Below are positions 47,470-57,719 of a stretch of DNA of 64,000 bases, one piece after another; the stretch's first letter is position 1; each line of letters starts with the position of its first letter. This DNA comes from Chitinophagaceae bacterium (GTDB lineage: Bacteria > Bacteroidota > Bacteroidia > Chitinophagales > Chitinophagaceae), in NCBI GenBank assembly GCA_003168265.1, contig PMSV01000024.1, positions 62,001 to 126,000 of the forward strand, in the 5' to 3' direction. The position numbers were made by a program, and so were the translations under genes. The notes below the pieces were generated by a model. That model ran no database searches, had not been told where the DNA came from, and worked only from the letters and a program-made list of their open reading frames with translations.

Positions 47470-50400
47470 ATGAGTGATAAAAAGTACTGGCAAACTTTCG
47501 GAGACCGCACCGGCAGTGAGGCTTTTCAGAAATCTTCGGAAAATGAATTCCCTGAAGAACTCCCGATGGAAGGCCTGGGTGGAAAGGGAATACTGGATGC
47601 CAAGCACCCGCGAAGGGACTTTCTGAAATACCTTGGTTTCAGCACGGCCGCAGCAATGCTGGCCGCCAGTTGCGAAACGCCTGTAAGAAAAGTGATTCCC
47701 TATGTGAATAAGCCAGAAGACCTGGTTCCGGGTGTGGCAAACTATTATGCCACCACCTATATTTCCGGGGGAGATGTGGTTCCTGTGGTTGCTAAGGTTC
47801 GGGACGGCCGGCCCATTAAGATTGAAGGCAATGAACTATCGGCTATCACGAGGGGAGGAACATCGGCCAAAGTACAGGCTTCCGTTCTCGATCTTTACGA
47901 TACTGGACGTTTGCCCTACCCGGTGCAGATAGTCGATGGTAAACCCCAGGAAGTAAGCACTTTTGATGCATTCGACAAGCTGGCATCAGATGCACTTGGA
48001 GCATTGAACGGAGCGCCGCTTGTATTGTTGACATCAACCCTCACTTCTCCAACTACCAAAGAAATCATTGCTACATTTCTCTCAAAATATCCGGGAAGCA
48101 AGCATGTTCAATACGACGCCGATTCATTCACCGGAATATTGCTTGCCAATGAAGCGACTTATGGCAAGAGAGCCATTCCATCCTATCAGTTCGATAAGGC
48201 AAACGTGATCGTAAGCCTGGGTGCTGATTTCCTGGGAACCTGGCTTTCTCCGGTTGAATTTGCACGTCAGTATGCCCAGGGTAGAAAAATCACCGAAATA
48301 AACCCCGTTCTAAGCAAACACTATCAATTCGAAAGCCTGCTTTCGCTGACAGGCGGAAATGCAGATGAAAGGATCGTACATCGCCCTTCTGAAACCGCCG
48401 CCATTGCATTGGCCCTTTTTGCTGAATTGGGAGGTCAGGTCAGTGTGGGAGCCTTGGATGAAAAGACAAAGGCAGGGGTCAAAAAAGCGGCCAAAGACTT
48501 GCTGGATAATAAAGGCAACGCCCTTGTAGTGAGCGGCAGTAACAATGTCAATGTGCAGATCATCGTCAATGCAATAAATGAAGCCATCGGTGCGGGGGGT
48601 ACCACCATCAACTGGTCCGCGCCCATCCAATGGAGGCAGGGGATCGACAGAGAATTCAATTCTCTGGTCACTGATATGGATGCCGGAAAAGTCGGGGCCA
48701 TGCTGATCTACGGTGTAAACCCGGCCTATACTTATTTCGATGCGGATAAATTCAAATCGGCTTTGAAAAAAGTGAAGGCAACAATTTCCTTCAATGATAG
48801 GCTGGATGAAACCAGTGAACTCTGCCATTATATAATACCTGCTCCCCATTATTTGGAAAGCTGGGGTGATACCGAGCCGAAAGCCGGATATTATAGCCTA
48901 CTTCAACCTACAATTGCGCCTCTGTTCAAGACCAGGCCTTTCGAAGATTCCCTCCTGAAATGGAGCGGCAGCGCAGGTACACATGAAGAATATGTAAGAC
49001 AATACTGGATCAAAAAATCAGGAAGCCTTGAAGAATATCAAAAAGCGCTTCAGAATGGGGTAGTGGAACCCGCCGCATCTTCAGCTTCTCAAGCTACATC
49101 CTATAATGGATCAAAAGTCTCCGACGCTGCTACGGCCTTAAGTACCATTAAAAAGGGCGATAAATTGGAATTGGTTCTTTACCAGACGATTGCAGCCGGA
49201 ATGGGAGATCATGCGAACAATCCATGGCTGCTCGAAATGCCCGATCCGATCACCAGGGCCAACTGGGATAATTATGTTATTGTTTCTCCCAAATTCGCAA
49301 AAGAAACCTGGGATATCGATATCGGGAAACAGCGGCAGGCAGATAAATATGAAGTTCATCCGGAAAAACCGGTCGTGAAGGTAACTCTGGGACAAAAATC
49401 CGTCAGCCTCCCCACTCTGATCATTCCCGGGATCCAGGATGATACCGTTGGGATTGCCCTGGGCTATGGCAGAAGCAGTGCAGATAAGGACAATACTGCT
49501 TCCTATATAGGACGAGCCGTGGTCGGAGTGGGTCAGAATGTTTTCCCGTTTGCCCTGTTCAACGGCAGCAGTTTTGAATTCTATGCTTCGGAAGTAACAG
49601 TAGAAAAAACGGCCGATACCTATAAGATTGCCCAGGTTCAGACACATAACAGTTACCAGGGAAGGACAGAAGTCGTGAAGGAGATCACTTTGGCCGACTT
49701 CAAGAAATCTCCCGACCAGGTTCCGGAAGGCCGTAACGAAGAGCTGAAAAGCTTTGGCGGTGTAAAGAACTACAGGGAACAGGGAACACTTTATTCGGCT
49801 TACGATAAGCCAGGCATCAAATGGGGCATGTCTATCGACATGAACTCCTGCGTAGGCTGCGGCGCCTGCGTAATTGCCTGTCATGCGGAGAACAATGTTC
49901 CGGTAGTCGGAAAAAGTGAAGTGCTGCGCTACCATGATATGCACTGGATTCGTATCGACCGCTATTTCAGCGGCAATCCTGACGAAGCTTCCAGCATTCA
50001 GACCGTTTTCCAGCCGATGCTTTGTCAGCATTGCGATAATGCGCCCTGCGAAAACGTTTGCCCGGTTTCCGCGACCACCCACAGTTCGGAAGGGCTTAAC
50101 CAAATGGCCTATAACCGTTGCATCGGTACAAGATATTGCGCAAATAACTGTCCTTTTAAGGTCAGGAGGTTCAATTGGGCAGATTATACGGGTTCAGACA
50201 GCTTCCCCGACAATCAACGGCAGGTTCTGGATGACTCGGTGATGATGATGAATGATGATCTGAGCCGCATGGTGCTGAATCCGGACGTGACGGTTCGTTC
50301 CCGCGGGGTGATGGAGAAATGTTCATTCTGCGTACAACGCCTGCAGGAAGGGAAGCTGAAGGCAAAGAAGGAAAACAGGCCCTTAAAAGACATGGCCGAT

Positions 50401-50646
50401 GTTCGTACGGCCTGCCAACAGGCTTGCCCGACCGAAGCCATTGTTTTCGGCAACGCGGGAGATGGGGAAAGCCTGATCACAAAGACCCGGGAAGAGCACC
50501 AGCAACGTGTTTTCTATGCGCTGGAAGAACTGCATGTGCTCCCGAATGTGAATTATCTGGCCAAGATCCGCAATACCGATGTGATCGAAGGCGTGGAGAA
50601 AAAGGAAGGATCAGGGGAAATGGCGGAGCCGCCGGTTAAAAGTTAA
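47470..50646 (+). CDS. actB: Alternative complex III subunit ActB, iron-sulfur/molybdopterin-like
   Basis: A 1058-residue protein. The N-terminus carries a Tat-like signal (HPRRDFLKYLGFSTAAAML) followed by Cys. The first two thirds resemble a molybdopterin oxidoreductase but the family lacks the cofactor. The last third is a ferredoxin-like four-cluster domain: CVGCGACVIACHAENN, CQHCDNAPCENVCPVSAT, CIGTRYCANNCPFKVRRFNW and CSFCVQRL with CQQACPTEA. In ACIII this subunit relays electrons. The chain is a fusion of ActB1 and ActB2, as usual in this phylum. Confidence 0.95.
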   Translation: MSDKKYWQTFGDRTGSEAFQKSSENEFPEELPMEGLGGKGILDAKHPRRDFLKYLGFSTAAAMLAASCETPVRKVIPYVNKPEDLVPGVANYYATTYISGGDVVPVVAKVRDGRPIKIEGNELSAITRGGTSAKVQASVLDLYDTGRLPYPVQIVDGKPQEVSTFDAFDKLASDALGALNGAPLVLLTSTLTSPTTKEIIATFLSKYPGSKHVQYDADSFTGILLANEATYGKRAIPSYQFDKANVIVSLGADFLGTWLSPVEFARQYAQGRKITEINPVLSKHYQFESLLSLTGGNADERIVHRPSETAAIALALFAELGGQVSVGALDEKTKAGVKKAAKDLLDNKGNALVVSGSNNVNVQIIVNAINEAIGAGGTTINWSAPIQWRQGIDREFNSLVTDMDAGKVGAMLIYGVNPAYTYFDADKFKSALKKVKATISFNDRLDETSELCHYIIPAPHYLESWGDTEPKAGYYSLLQPTIAPLFKTRPFEDSLLKWSGSAGTHEEYVRQYWIKKSGSLEEYQKALQNGVVEPAASSASQATSYNGSKVSDAATALSTIKKGDKLELVLYQTIAAGMGDHANNPWLLEMPDPITRANWDNYVIVSPKFAKETWDIDIGKQRQADKYEVHPEKPVVKVTLGQKSVSLPTLIIPGIQDDTVGIALGYGRSSADKDNTASYIGRAVVGVGQNVFPFALFNGSSFEFYASEVTVEKTADTYKIAQVQTHNSYQGRTEVVKEITLADFKKSPDQVPEGRNEELKSFGGVKNYREQGTLYSAYDKPGIKWGMSIDMNSCVGCGACVIACHAENNVPVVGKSEVLRYHDMHWIRIDRYFSGNPDEASSIQTVFQPMLCQHCDNAPCENVCPVSATTHSSEGLNQMAYNRCIGTRYCANNCPFKVRRFNWADYTGSDSFPDNQRQVLDDSVMMMNDDLSRMVLNPDVTVRSRGVMEKCSFCVQRLQEGKLKAKKENRPLKDMADVRTACQQACPTEAIVFGNAGDGESLITKTREEHQQRVFYALEELHVLPNVNYLAKIRNTDVIEGVEKKEGSGEMAEPPVKS

Positions 50647-50656
50647 TTTTTTAAGC

Positions 50657-50675
50657 CTGGCGATAAAATCGCCAG
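50657..50675 (+). other. Intercistronic hairpin between actB and actC
   Basis: CTGGCGAT-AAA-ATCGCCAG is a perfect 8-bp stem with an AAA loop in the 49-bp gap, no T-run. It may stabilise the actAB or actC-cox mRNA or adjust their ratio. Confidence 0.5.
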
Positions 50676-50695
50676 CTAAAAGCTCAAGTTGAATT

Positions 50696-52144
50696 ATGGC
50701 ATTACTAATGTATGAATCACAGGTCAGGCCGCCACTGGTTGATGGGGATAAGGATTACCATCAGATAACGGAGGACATTATCCGTCCTATAGAATCGGAC
50801 CCCAGTAAACTGTGGTGGACCGGTTTTTTGATTGCGGTGGCCCTGCTTTGCTTCGGCATTTATTCAGTCACCCGGGAAGTTATCTATGGTGTCGGCCAGT
50901 GGAACCTCAACAAGACTGTGGGTTGGGGCTGGGATATCACCAACTTCGTCTGGTGGATTGGTATCGGCCATGCCGGAACCCTGATCTCTGCGATCCTTCT
51001 TCTTTTCCGACAAGGATGGAGAACCGGAGTAAACCGGGCGGCTGAAGCCATGACGATTTTCGCAGTGATTTGTGCAGGTCAGTTCCCGATCTGGCATATG
51101 GGCAGGGTATGGATGGCTTTCTTCGTAATGCCTTATCCCAATACCCGTGGCCCAATTTGGTCTAATTTCAATTCTCCCCTGTTATGGGATGTGTTCGCTA
51201 TCTCGACCTATTTTACCGTTTCTTTACTGTTCTGGTATGCAGGGCTGCTGCCCGACCTGGCCACTGTGCGCGACCGGGCCAAATTGAAATGGAGAAAATT
51301 CTTTTACGGGTTGACATCCTTCGGATGGACCGGATCAACCAAACACTGGCAGAGACATGAAGCGCTCTCTCTTGTATTAGCCGGTCTGAGTACACCCCTG
51401 GTTTTGTCGGTTCATACGATCGTGTCCTTCGACTTCGCGACTTCCGTGGTCCCGGGCTGGCATACGACGATCTTCCCTCCCTATTTTGTTGCGGGGGCCA
51501 TCTTTTCCGGCTTTGCAATGGTGCAATCCCTGCTCGTGATTACCCGGAAAGTATTGAAACTGGAAGAATATATCACCGTGGAGCATATAGATGTGATGAA
51601 CAAGATCATCGTGCTCACAGGTTCGATCGTTGGGGTTGCCTACCTGACTGAATTATTCATCTCCTGGTATGGCCAGAACAAATTTGAATCCTGGGCCTTC
51701 ATGCAGAACCGCGTCAATCTCTTCTCGCCCCTTGGCTGGAGCTATTATATCATGATGGGTTGCAATGTGCTTTCTCCCCAGATCTTTTGGTTCCGTAAAA
51801 TGAGAAGAAACCTGACCGTGACCTTTTTCATGTCGGTCATTGTGAATATTGGAATGTGGTTTGAACGATTTGTTATCATCGTGACTTCCATCTACAGGGA
51901 TTATATACCTAGCAGTTGGAGCACTTACTATAGCCCATCACCATGGGAAATCGGATTCTATCTCGGGACTTTCGGACTCTTTTTCACCTGTTTTTTTCTT
52001 TTCTCGAAATTCTTTCCTGTCATTGCGGTGGCGGAAATCAAACATATTCTGAAGAGATCCGGAGAAAATTATAAGGAACAGATGGGCCATGCGGAACAGG
52101 AGCCTGTGGAAGAATTCGCCCACGAAATGGCGCATGCACATTAA
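50696..52144 (+). CDS. actC: Alternative complex III subunit ActC (NrfD-like membrane subunit)
   Basis: A 482-residue integral membrane protein with about ten helices, of the NrfD/PsrC family. Recognised blocks: WWIGIGHAGTLISAILLL, GQFPIWHMGRVWMAFF and FVIIVTSIYRDYIPSSW. In ACIII, ActC (with ActF) forms the quinol-binding membrane part that oxidises menaquinol. The His-rich C-terminal tail (MGHAEQEPVEEFAHEMAHAH) is a local oddity. Gaps: 49 bp after actB, 36 bp before actD. Confidence 0.95.
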   Translation: MALLMYESQVRPPLVDGDKDYHQITEDIIRPIESDPSKLWWTGFLIAVALLCFGIYSVTREVIYGVGQWNLNKTVGWGWDITNFVWWIGIGHAGTLISAILLLFRQGWRTGVNRAAEAMTIFAVICAGQFPIWHMGRVWMAFFVMPYPNTRGPIWSNFNSPLLWDVFAISTYFTVSLLFWYAGLLPDLATVRDRAKLKWRKFFYGLTSFGWTGSTKHWQRHEALSLVLAGLSTPLVLSVHTIVSFDFATSVVPGWHTTIFPPYFVAGAIFSGFAMVQSLLVITRKVLKLEEYITVEHIDVMNKIIVLTGSIVGVAYLTELFISWYGQNKFESWAFMQNRVNLFSPLGWSYYIMMGCNVLSPQIFWFRKMRRNLTVTFFMSVIVNIGMWFERFVIIVTSIYRDYIPSSWSTYYSPSPWEIGFYLGTFGLFFTCFFLFSKFFPVIAVAEIKHILKRSGENYKEQMGHAEQEPVEEFAHEMAHAH

Positions 52145-52180
52145 TAATATTTCGGTTCAAGCAAAAAGCTTATTGATTAT

Positions 52181-52774
52181 ATGAGTATAAAAAAATTTGT
52201 AGTAGGATGTTTCACCGAAGAGCAGGCACTTTTTTCCGCCGTGAAAAAGGTTCGTTCGACGGGATACAAAATTCACGATGTATACACCCCGATGCCCATT
52301 CATGGCCTGGACAAGGCCATGGGTTTGCGTGATACCAGCCTGCATACGGCCGGATTCATCTACGGCATCACCGGGACAACCACTGCCCTGAGCGGGATTG
52401 GCTGGATTTTCACCAGCGACTGGCCGTTGAATTTCGGCGGTAAGCCACATTTTGCGCTTCCTGCCTGGATCCCGATCACTTTCGAGCTGACCGTATTGTT
52501 CGCTTCGGTTGGCATGGTATTGACTTTCTGCTATTTATGCCAAATGGCTCCTTTCGTGAAAAAACATCATTTTCACCTCCGTTCCACGGACGATCTTTTC
52601 GTAATGGTATTGGAATGTACTCCCACGAGCGATGAAGCCGAAATGAGCACATTCCTGAACGGGCTGGGAGCTAAAGAGATCAATGTGCAGGAGGCCGAAA
52701 CCGGATGGTGGCTCGGCCGTTATGACCGGAATACGCAGCCATTTGAAAAGAAAACCGCATCCACTTTAGCATAA
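52181..52774 (+). CDS. actD: Alternative complex III subunit ActD (DUF3341)
   Basis: A 197-residue protein. An N-terminal cytoplasmic ferredoxin-like domain (KKFVVGCFTEEQALFSAVKKV) is followed by two membrane helices (about 63-85 and 104-124) and a C-terminal loop (DDLFVMVLECTPTSDEAEM). That matches DUF3341/ActD in all respects. It stabilises the ACIII membrane core. It sits in the same order as in other act operons. Confidence 0.94.
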   Translation: MSIKKFVVGCFTEEQALFSAVKKVRSTGYKIHDVYTPMPIHGLDKAMGLRDTSLHTAGFIYGITGTTTALSGIGWIFTSDWPLNFGGKPHFALPAWIPITFELTVLFASVGMVLTFCYLCQMAPFVKKHHFHLRSTDDLFVMVLECTPTSDEAEMSTFLNGLGAKEINVQEAETGWWLGRYDRNTQPFEKKTASTLA

Positions 52775-52791
52775 AGCAGATATACCAGCAG

Positions 52792-53445
52792 ATGAAAAAA
52801 TTATTTACCATATCCCAATTTACAGTCTTCGGGTTGATCATAGCCGGCTGCAATGGGATTCAGAGAGAGCCTTCACGCGTATACATGCCTGATATGGCGT
52901 ATAGCCGGGCCTATGAGACCTATTCGGTAACTGATTTCATGAAGGAGGAACTTAAAAGGGACCATAATTTCAATTACAGCAATATCCCAGTGCCAGGCAC
53001 CATTAAGAGAGGGGAACTTTTCCCCTTTGCCCTGACAAAGGACGCGGATGGAGATTCAACTAATTATGTGGCTTCGAAAAAAATTCAGAACCCGCTTCCC
53101 CCTTTGAACACTTTAGATTCGACGGAAGCAGAAAGGCTTTACCTGGTGAACTGCGGGATCTGCCATGGACCGAAACTGGATGGGAATGGCCCTTTATACA
53201 AAGGAGGAGACGGACCCTTTCCTGCCAAACCGGCTACCCTGGTGGGGGATGCCAGGTATGAAGCCATGCCGGTCGGGCAGATGTATTATTCTGTGACCTA
53301 TGGGAAAAACAAGATGGGCAGTTATGCTTCCCAATTGGATACCCGTCAGCGCTGGATGGTGATAAGCTATATTAAGTCGAAGCAGGTTGCTAATAAAACA
53401 TCAGCCCCGGCATCATCTTCTTCGGATTCAACTGCAAAAAAATAA
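52792..53445 (+). CDS. actE: Alternative complex III subunit ActE, lipoprotein cytochrome c
   Basis: A 217-residue lipoprotein (lipobox IIAGC, Cys 20). One haem site, C121-GI-C124-H125 (NCGICHGPKLDGNG), with a downstream Met in QMYYSVTYGKNKMGSY as the probable axial ligand. In ACIII it carries electrons from ActA to the oxidase. The Ser/Thr/Lys-rich tail is low complexity. It starts 17 bp after actD. Confidence 0.93.
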   Translation: MKKLFTISQFTVFGLIIAGCNGIQREPSRVYMPDMAYSRAYETYSVTDFMKEELKRDHNFNYSNIPVPGTIKRGELFPFALTKDADGDSTNYVASKKIQNPLPPLNTLDSTEAERLYLVNCGICHGPKLDGNGPLYKGGDGPFPAKPATLVGDARYEAMPVGQMYYSVTYGKNKMGSYASQLDTRQRWMVISYIKSKQVANKTSAPASSSSDSTAKK

Positions 53446-53467
53446 AATAGATACAAAATTTTTGAGC

Positions 53468-54694
53468 ATGTCATTAAGAGAAAATTTCGAAACCCCTTCC
53501 CAATATAAGACCTGGTCCTATGTATTGATGGGAGCCGGGGCGCTGGCAGTGATTGCCGGATATCTTTTTTACGGCAGCAGCCAGGATCAGGATAAGATTA
53601 CCCATTTCTGGTCCGCCTTACTTCAGAACGGGGTTTATTTTCTGCTTGTCTTAAATGCCGCCATGTTCTTTTTCGCGGCTACCACGCTGGCCTGGGGCGG
53701 TTGGCAGATTTCTTTCAGAAGGGTGACCGAAGCTATTTCAGCCTGCGTGATTCCGATCGGAGCAATCACATTTGTGATCCTGCTTGCTATTGTTTTTGGG
53801 CATAGAAGTTATATTTATGAATGGCTTGACCACGACCTCGTAGCAAGAGATGAAGTGCTGAAGGGAAAGAGCGGATTTCTGAATCCGGGTTTTTTCATCG
53901 TCTGGTCCATCCTCACGATCGGTCTCTGGACCCTTTTTGGCCTAAAACTTCGTTCTATTTCCAGGGAAATTGATGACAAGCCGCTAAGCATCGAAGAAGG
54001 CAGAAAATATATTTTCAAAAACACTGTCTGGGCGGCTGTCTATATTTTCTGGTTTGCGCTTACCGTTGCTTCGGTCACGCCCTGGCTCTGGTTGATGAGC
54101 ATCAACGCACATTGGTTCTCAACCATGTATAGTTGGTACACTTTTGCCAGCAGCTTTGTAGCGGGAGTTGCCCTCATTACTCTTTTCGTGATCTATCTCA
54201 AAAATCTGGGATATCTTGAATTTACCAATGAGGAGCACTTGCACGATTTGGGCAAGTTCCAGTTCGCTTTCTCCATCTTCTGGACCTATCTCTGGTTTTC
54301 CCAGTTCATGCTGATCTGGTACGCCAATATTTCTGAAGAAACCATTTATTTCAGAACCAGATTTGAAGGACCCTACCAGGGACTGTTTTACCTGAACCTG
54401 GTAATTAATTTCCTTGCTCCCCTCCTCATATTTATGAGCCGCAATTCAAAAAGGAATTATGCCGTAGTTACTTTTATGTCTGTAGCTTTGTTATTTGGAC
54501 ATTGGATTGATTTCTACCAGATGATCTTTGGCAGCACATTGCCTAAAGGCGTTCCGATGAATCTGCTGGATTTCGGTATTGCGGCAGGCTTTATCGGCTT
54601 GATTATGTGGAATGTGGCAAGGGTGCTTGGTAAATATCCGCTGATCCCGGTCAATCACCCCTTCCTGAAGGAAAGCATCATTCATCACACTTAA
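53468..54694 (+). CDS. actF: Alternative complex III subunit ActF (membrane subunit)
   Basis: 408 residues from the ATG at 53468 (MSLRENFETPSQYKTW); the earlier in-frame start overlaps actE. About ten membrane helices, similar in fold to ActC. Blocks: NGVYFLLVLNAAMFFFAATT, SQFMLIWYANISEETIYF, and FGHWIDFYQMIFG. It contributes the second membrane core of ACIII. It lies directly before coxB (46-bp gap). Confidence 0.94.
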   Translation: MSLRENFETPSQYKTWSYVLMGAGALAVIAGYLFYGSSQDQDKITHFWSALLQNGVYFLLVLNAAMFFFAATTLAWGGWQISFRRVTEAISACVIPIGAITFVILLAIVFGHRSYIYEWLDHDLVARDEVLKGKSGFLNPGFFIVWSILTIGLWTLFGLKLRSISREIDDKPLSIEEGRKYIFKNTVWAAVYIFWFALTVASVTPWLWLMSINAHWFSTMYSWYTFASSFVAGVALITLFVIYLKNLGYLEFTNEEHLHDLGKFQFAFSIFWTYLWFSQFMLIWYANISEETIYFRTRFEGPYQGLFYLNLVINFLAPLLIFMSRNSKRNYAVVTFMSVALLFGHWIDFYQMIFGSTLPKGVPMNLLDFGIAAGFIGLIMWNVARVLGKYPLIPVNHPFLKESIIHHT

Positions 54695-54740
54695 AAGGGG
54701 AGCCGGAAGGGCATTAAAAAATTTAATTTTCAAAAGAACC

Positions 54741-55814
54741 ATGGCAAACTTTTTCATCATACTGTTGCTACTACTCGGTTTCCTGATCACTTTTCAGATA
54801 GCCAAGGCAAGCGAGTATGTCGCCGTATTAAAAGGAGAAAAAAAGGCTTTTGAGCAGCAAAACAAGGTCAACGGCTTCCTGATGATCATGTTCCTGGTTT
54901 TTGGGCTGATAGGCGTTTACTGGTGCAATGAATTGCTGAAAGGAAAGATCCTGGGAGTAGCTGCTTCCCAGCACGGGCAGGCTATCGACAAGATGCTTTA
55001 TATAACACTAGCTATTACGGGCGTTGTTTTCTTCCTGACTCAGATAATTCTATTCTGGTTCGCCTATAAATATCAATATTCTGAAAAAAGGAAGGCTTTC
55101 TATTTCCCGCATGATAACAGGCTTGAAGTGGTATGGACCGTGATTCCTGCTATCGCTTTGACAGTTTTGGTCGGTTTTGGACTGATATACTGGTTCAGGA
55201 TCACTGGCGATGCCCCTGCAGATGCATTACAGGTGGAAGTGACGGGCAAACAATTCGGCTGGATTTTCCGCTATCCCGGGAATGACGGGGTTTTTGGTAA
55301 GAAATATTTTAAAAATATCGACGACGGAGCAAATAATTCTTTGGGATTGATCTGGGAAGACCCGGCCACCCATGACGATATCGTCGTGAACCAGGAAATG
55401 TATGTGGTAGTCAACCGTCCCGTAAAACTCATCATCAACTCCAGGGATGTGATCCATGACGTGGGTTTGCCTCATTTCAGAATGAAGATGGATGCAGTTC
55501 CGGGTACTCCGACGACTTTATGGTTTACTCCACTATATACGACGGAAGAAATGAAGAAAATGAACAATAACCCGGAATTTGAATACGAGATTTCCTGCGA
55601 CCAGATGTGCGGTAGCGGCCACTATACAATGAAGGGGATCGTTAATGTAGTTTCTCCCGAAGAATTTATCCTCTGGAAGGCTAAACAGCAGTCAAATTAT
55701 TCGCAGGTTTTTCCCGCTCAGGGAGCGCCTGCGGCAAAAGACAGTACCAAACCAGCATCTGTTTCGACTTCGCAGACAAAAGATGAAGTGGCAAAAGCAT
55801 CCTTAAACCATTAA
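54741..55814 (+). CDS. coxB: Cytochrome c oxidase subunit II
   Basis: A 357-residue protein with an extra N-terminal helix and three more helices (about 46-64, 83-105, 120-140), then the cupredoxin domain. CuA ligands: C-DQM-C-GSG-H-YT-M (SCDQMCGSGHYTMKG) and the upstream His in HDVGLPHF. The residue two after the first Cys is Gln instead of Glu; it binds copper by its backbone, so this should be tolerated. No CxxCH is present, unlike fused caa3 subunit II; electrons must come from separate cytochromes. The tail is Ala/Ser/Lys-rich. Confidence 0.95.
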   Translation: MANFFIILLLLLGFLITFQIAKASEYVAVLKGEKKAFEQQNKVNGFLMIMFLVFGLIGVYWCNELLKGKILGVAASQHGQAIDKMLYITLAITGVVFFLTQIILFWFAYKYQYSEKRKAFYFPHDNRLEVVWTVIPAIALTVLVGFGLIYWFRITGDAPADALQVEVTGKQFGWIFRYPGNDGVFGKKYFKNIDDGANNSLGLIWEDPATHDDIVVNQEMYVVVNRPVKLIINSRDVIHDVGLPHFRMKMDAVPGTPTTLWFTPLYTTEEMKKMNNNPEFEYEISCDQMCGSGHYTMKGIVNVVSPEEFILWKAKQQSNYSQVFPAQGAPAAKDSTKPASVSTSQTKDEVAKASLNH

Positions 55815-55851
55815 AATAATCTAACACCGCTTAAGCAATAAATTCTTTTTC

Positions 55852-57675
55852 ATGAGCAACGATGTTTCCTTACACGGGCATTCTGAAGTAGCAGCCTCTC
55901 ATAATGCTCACCATGAAGAACATGGAGTGCATCATCATAAAGAGGCCTTTATCACCAAATATGTTTTCAGCCAGGATCACAAGATGATTTGCAAGCAGTT
56001 CATCATCACTGGAATGATCTGGGCGATACTGGGAGGACTGATGTCTGTGCTCTTCCGTTTACAACTGGGTTACCCTGATACCAGTTTTCCGATCCTTGAA
56101 GACATATTTGGAAAATGGGCGCAGGGCGGGAAGATCAAGCCTGAATTTTATTATGCCCTCGTTACCATGCACGGTACGGTGCTGGTTTTCTTCGTACTTA
56201 CCGGCGGCCTGAGCGGAACTTTTGCAAATTTCCTGATCCCTTTACAAGTAGGGGCGCGTGATATGGCTTCCCCTTTCCTGAATATGCTTTCCTATTGGTT
56301 TTTCTTCATGGCCAGCGTAGTTATTCTCAGTTCCCTTTTTGTACAGACCGGGCCTGCAAGCGGGGGATGGACAGTTTATCCGCCCTTAAGCGCTTTAGGT
56401 GATGCAAGCCAGGGATCCAAGGCAGGTATCGATTTGTGGATTACTGGTATGGCCTTGTTCGTGGTCTCCTCGCTGCTTGGTGGACTGAACTATATTACCA
56501 CGATATTGAACATGAGGACGAAAGGAATGAGCATGACCCGCTTGCCACTTACGATATGGGCCATCCTGTTTACAGCTATACTGGGCGTTTTATCTTTCCC
56601 GGTATTGCTTTCCGGTTTGATCCTGCTTCTTTTTGACCGGCATGCAGGAACTAGCTTTTACTTAAGCGATATCTTCATCTCATCCACACAGAAGGCACTG
56701 CCAAATGAAGGCGGAAGCGCCATTCTTTTCCAGCACCTGTTCTGGTTCCTGGGCCATCCGGAAGTATATATTATTATCCTGCCTGCAATGGGGCTGGTTT
56801 CAGAAGTGTTGTCGGTCAATTCGCGCAAGCCCGTTTTCGGTTATATGGCAATGGTGGGATCTTTATTTGCAATTACCATCCTGGCCTTTCTGGTTTGGGC
56901 GCACCATATGTTTATCACCGGCCTGAATCCCTTCCTGGGTTCGGTCTTTGTGCTGTTGACCCTGCTGATCGCCGTGCCTTCTGCCATAAAGGTATTCAAC
57001 TGGCTGACCACCCTATGGAAAGGTAATATCCGGTTCACGCCGGCCATGCTTTTCGCCATCGGATTCGTGAGCCTGTTCATCTCCGGCGGATTGACCGGGA
57101 TCTTCCTGGGTAACTCCACTCTTGATATTGCCTTACACGATACCTATTTTGTTGTCGCGCATTTCCATATCGTCATGGGGGTATCGGCCTTTTTCGGGAT
57201 GTTCGCCGGAGTCTACCATTGGTTCCCGAAAATGTATGGCCGCTACCTGAACAATACCATGGGTTATATTCATTTCTGGGTTACCCTGATTGGCGCATAC
57301 CTGATATTCTGGCCGATGCACTATGAAGGACTTGCCGGTATGCCGAGGCGTTATATGGATTATAGCGGATGGGTTTCCTTTAGGCAATTTGGAGACCTGA
57401 ATCGTTTTATTTCGACCGTGGCCATGGTGGTATTTGCGGTTCAATTGATGTTTGTCTTTAATTTCTTCTATTCCATATTCAAAGGTCGCAGGGTGACCAA
57501 CCAAAATCCCTGGGGTGCCGCGACCATGGAATGGACCACTCCTATTCGCCCGGGTCATGGAAACTGGCCTGGTGAGATTCCGGAAGTGCATCGCTGGGCT
57601 TATGATTATGCAAAAGACGGTCGGGAATTTATTCCTCAGACCGAGCCGGTGAGTGGCAATGAAAGCAAGCACTAA
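55852..57675 (+). CDS. coxA: Cytochrome c oxidase subunit I
   Basis: A 607-residue haem-copper oxidase subunit. The CuB/His-Tyr motif is WFLGHPEVYIIILPAMG, which is the A1-type signature (Glu of the D-channel present), with LVWAHHMF and VVAHFHIVMG giving the remaining CuB and haem ligands. It lacks a fused subunit III part. The N-terminus is His-rich (HGHSEVAASHNAHHEEHG), probably not functional in catalysis. It forms the active site with haem a, a3 and CuB, and pumps protons. Confidence 0.97.
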   Translation: MSNDVSLHGHSEVAASHNAHHEEHGVHHHKEAFITKYVFSQDHKMICKQFIITGMIWAILGGLMSVLFRLQLGYPDTSFPILEDIFGKWAQGGKIKPEFYYALVTMHGTVLVFFVLTGGLSGTFANFLIPLQVGARDMASPFLNMLSYWFFFMASVVILSSLFVQTGPASGGWTVYPPLSALGDASQGSKAGIDLWITGMALFVVSSLLGGLNYITTILNMRTKGMSMTRLPLTIWAILFTAILGVLSFPVLLSGLILLLFDRHAGTSFYLSDIFISSTQKALPNEGGSAILFQHLFWFLGHPEVYIIILPAMGLVSEVLSVNSRKPVFGYMAMVGSLFAITILAFLVWAHHMFITGLNPFLGSVFVLLTLLIAVPSAIKVFNWLTTLWKGNIRFTPAMLFAIGFVSLFISGGLTGIFLGNSTLDIALHDTYFVVAHFHIVMGVSAFFGMFAGVYHWFPKMYGRYLNNTMGYIHFWVTLIGAYLIFWPMHYEGLAGMPRRYMDYSGWVSFRQFGDLNRFISTVAMVVFAVQLMFVFNFFYSIFKGRRVTNQNPWGAATMEWTTPIRPGHGNWPGEIPEVHRWAYDYAKDGREFIPQTEPVSGNESKH

Positions 57676-57719
57676 TGTATTGGCAGGTCTAGCCTGACCC
57701 AAACAATTAATTCATATTG

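Noticed and set aside
49138-50103. Minus-strand open frame of 321 residues
   Set aside because: Opposite-strand shadow of actB across the iron-sulfur domain, where the plus strand is clearly coding.
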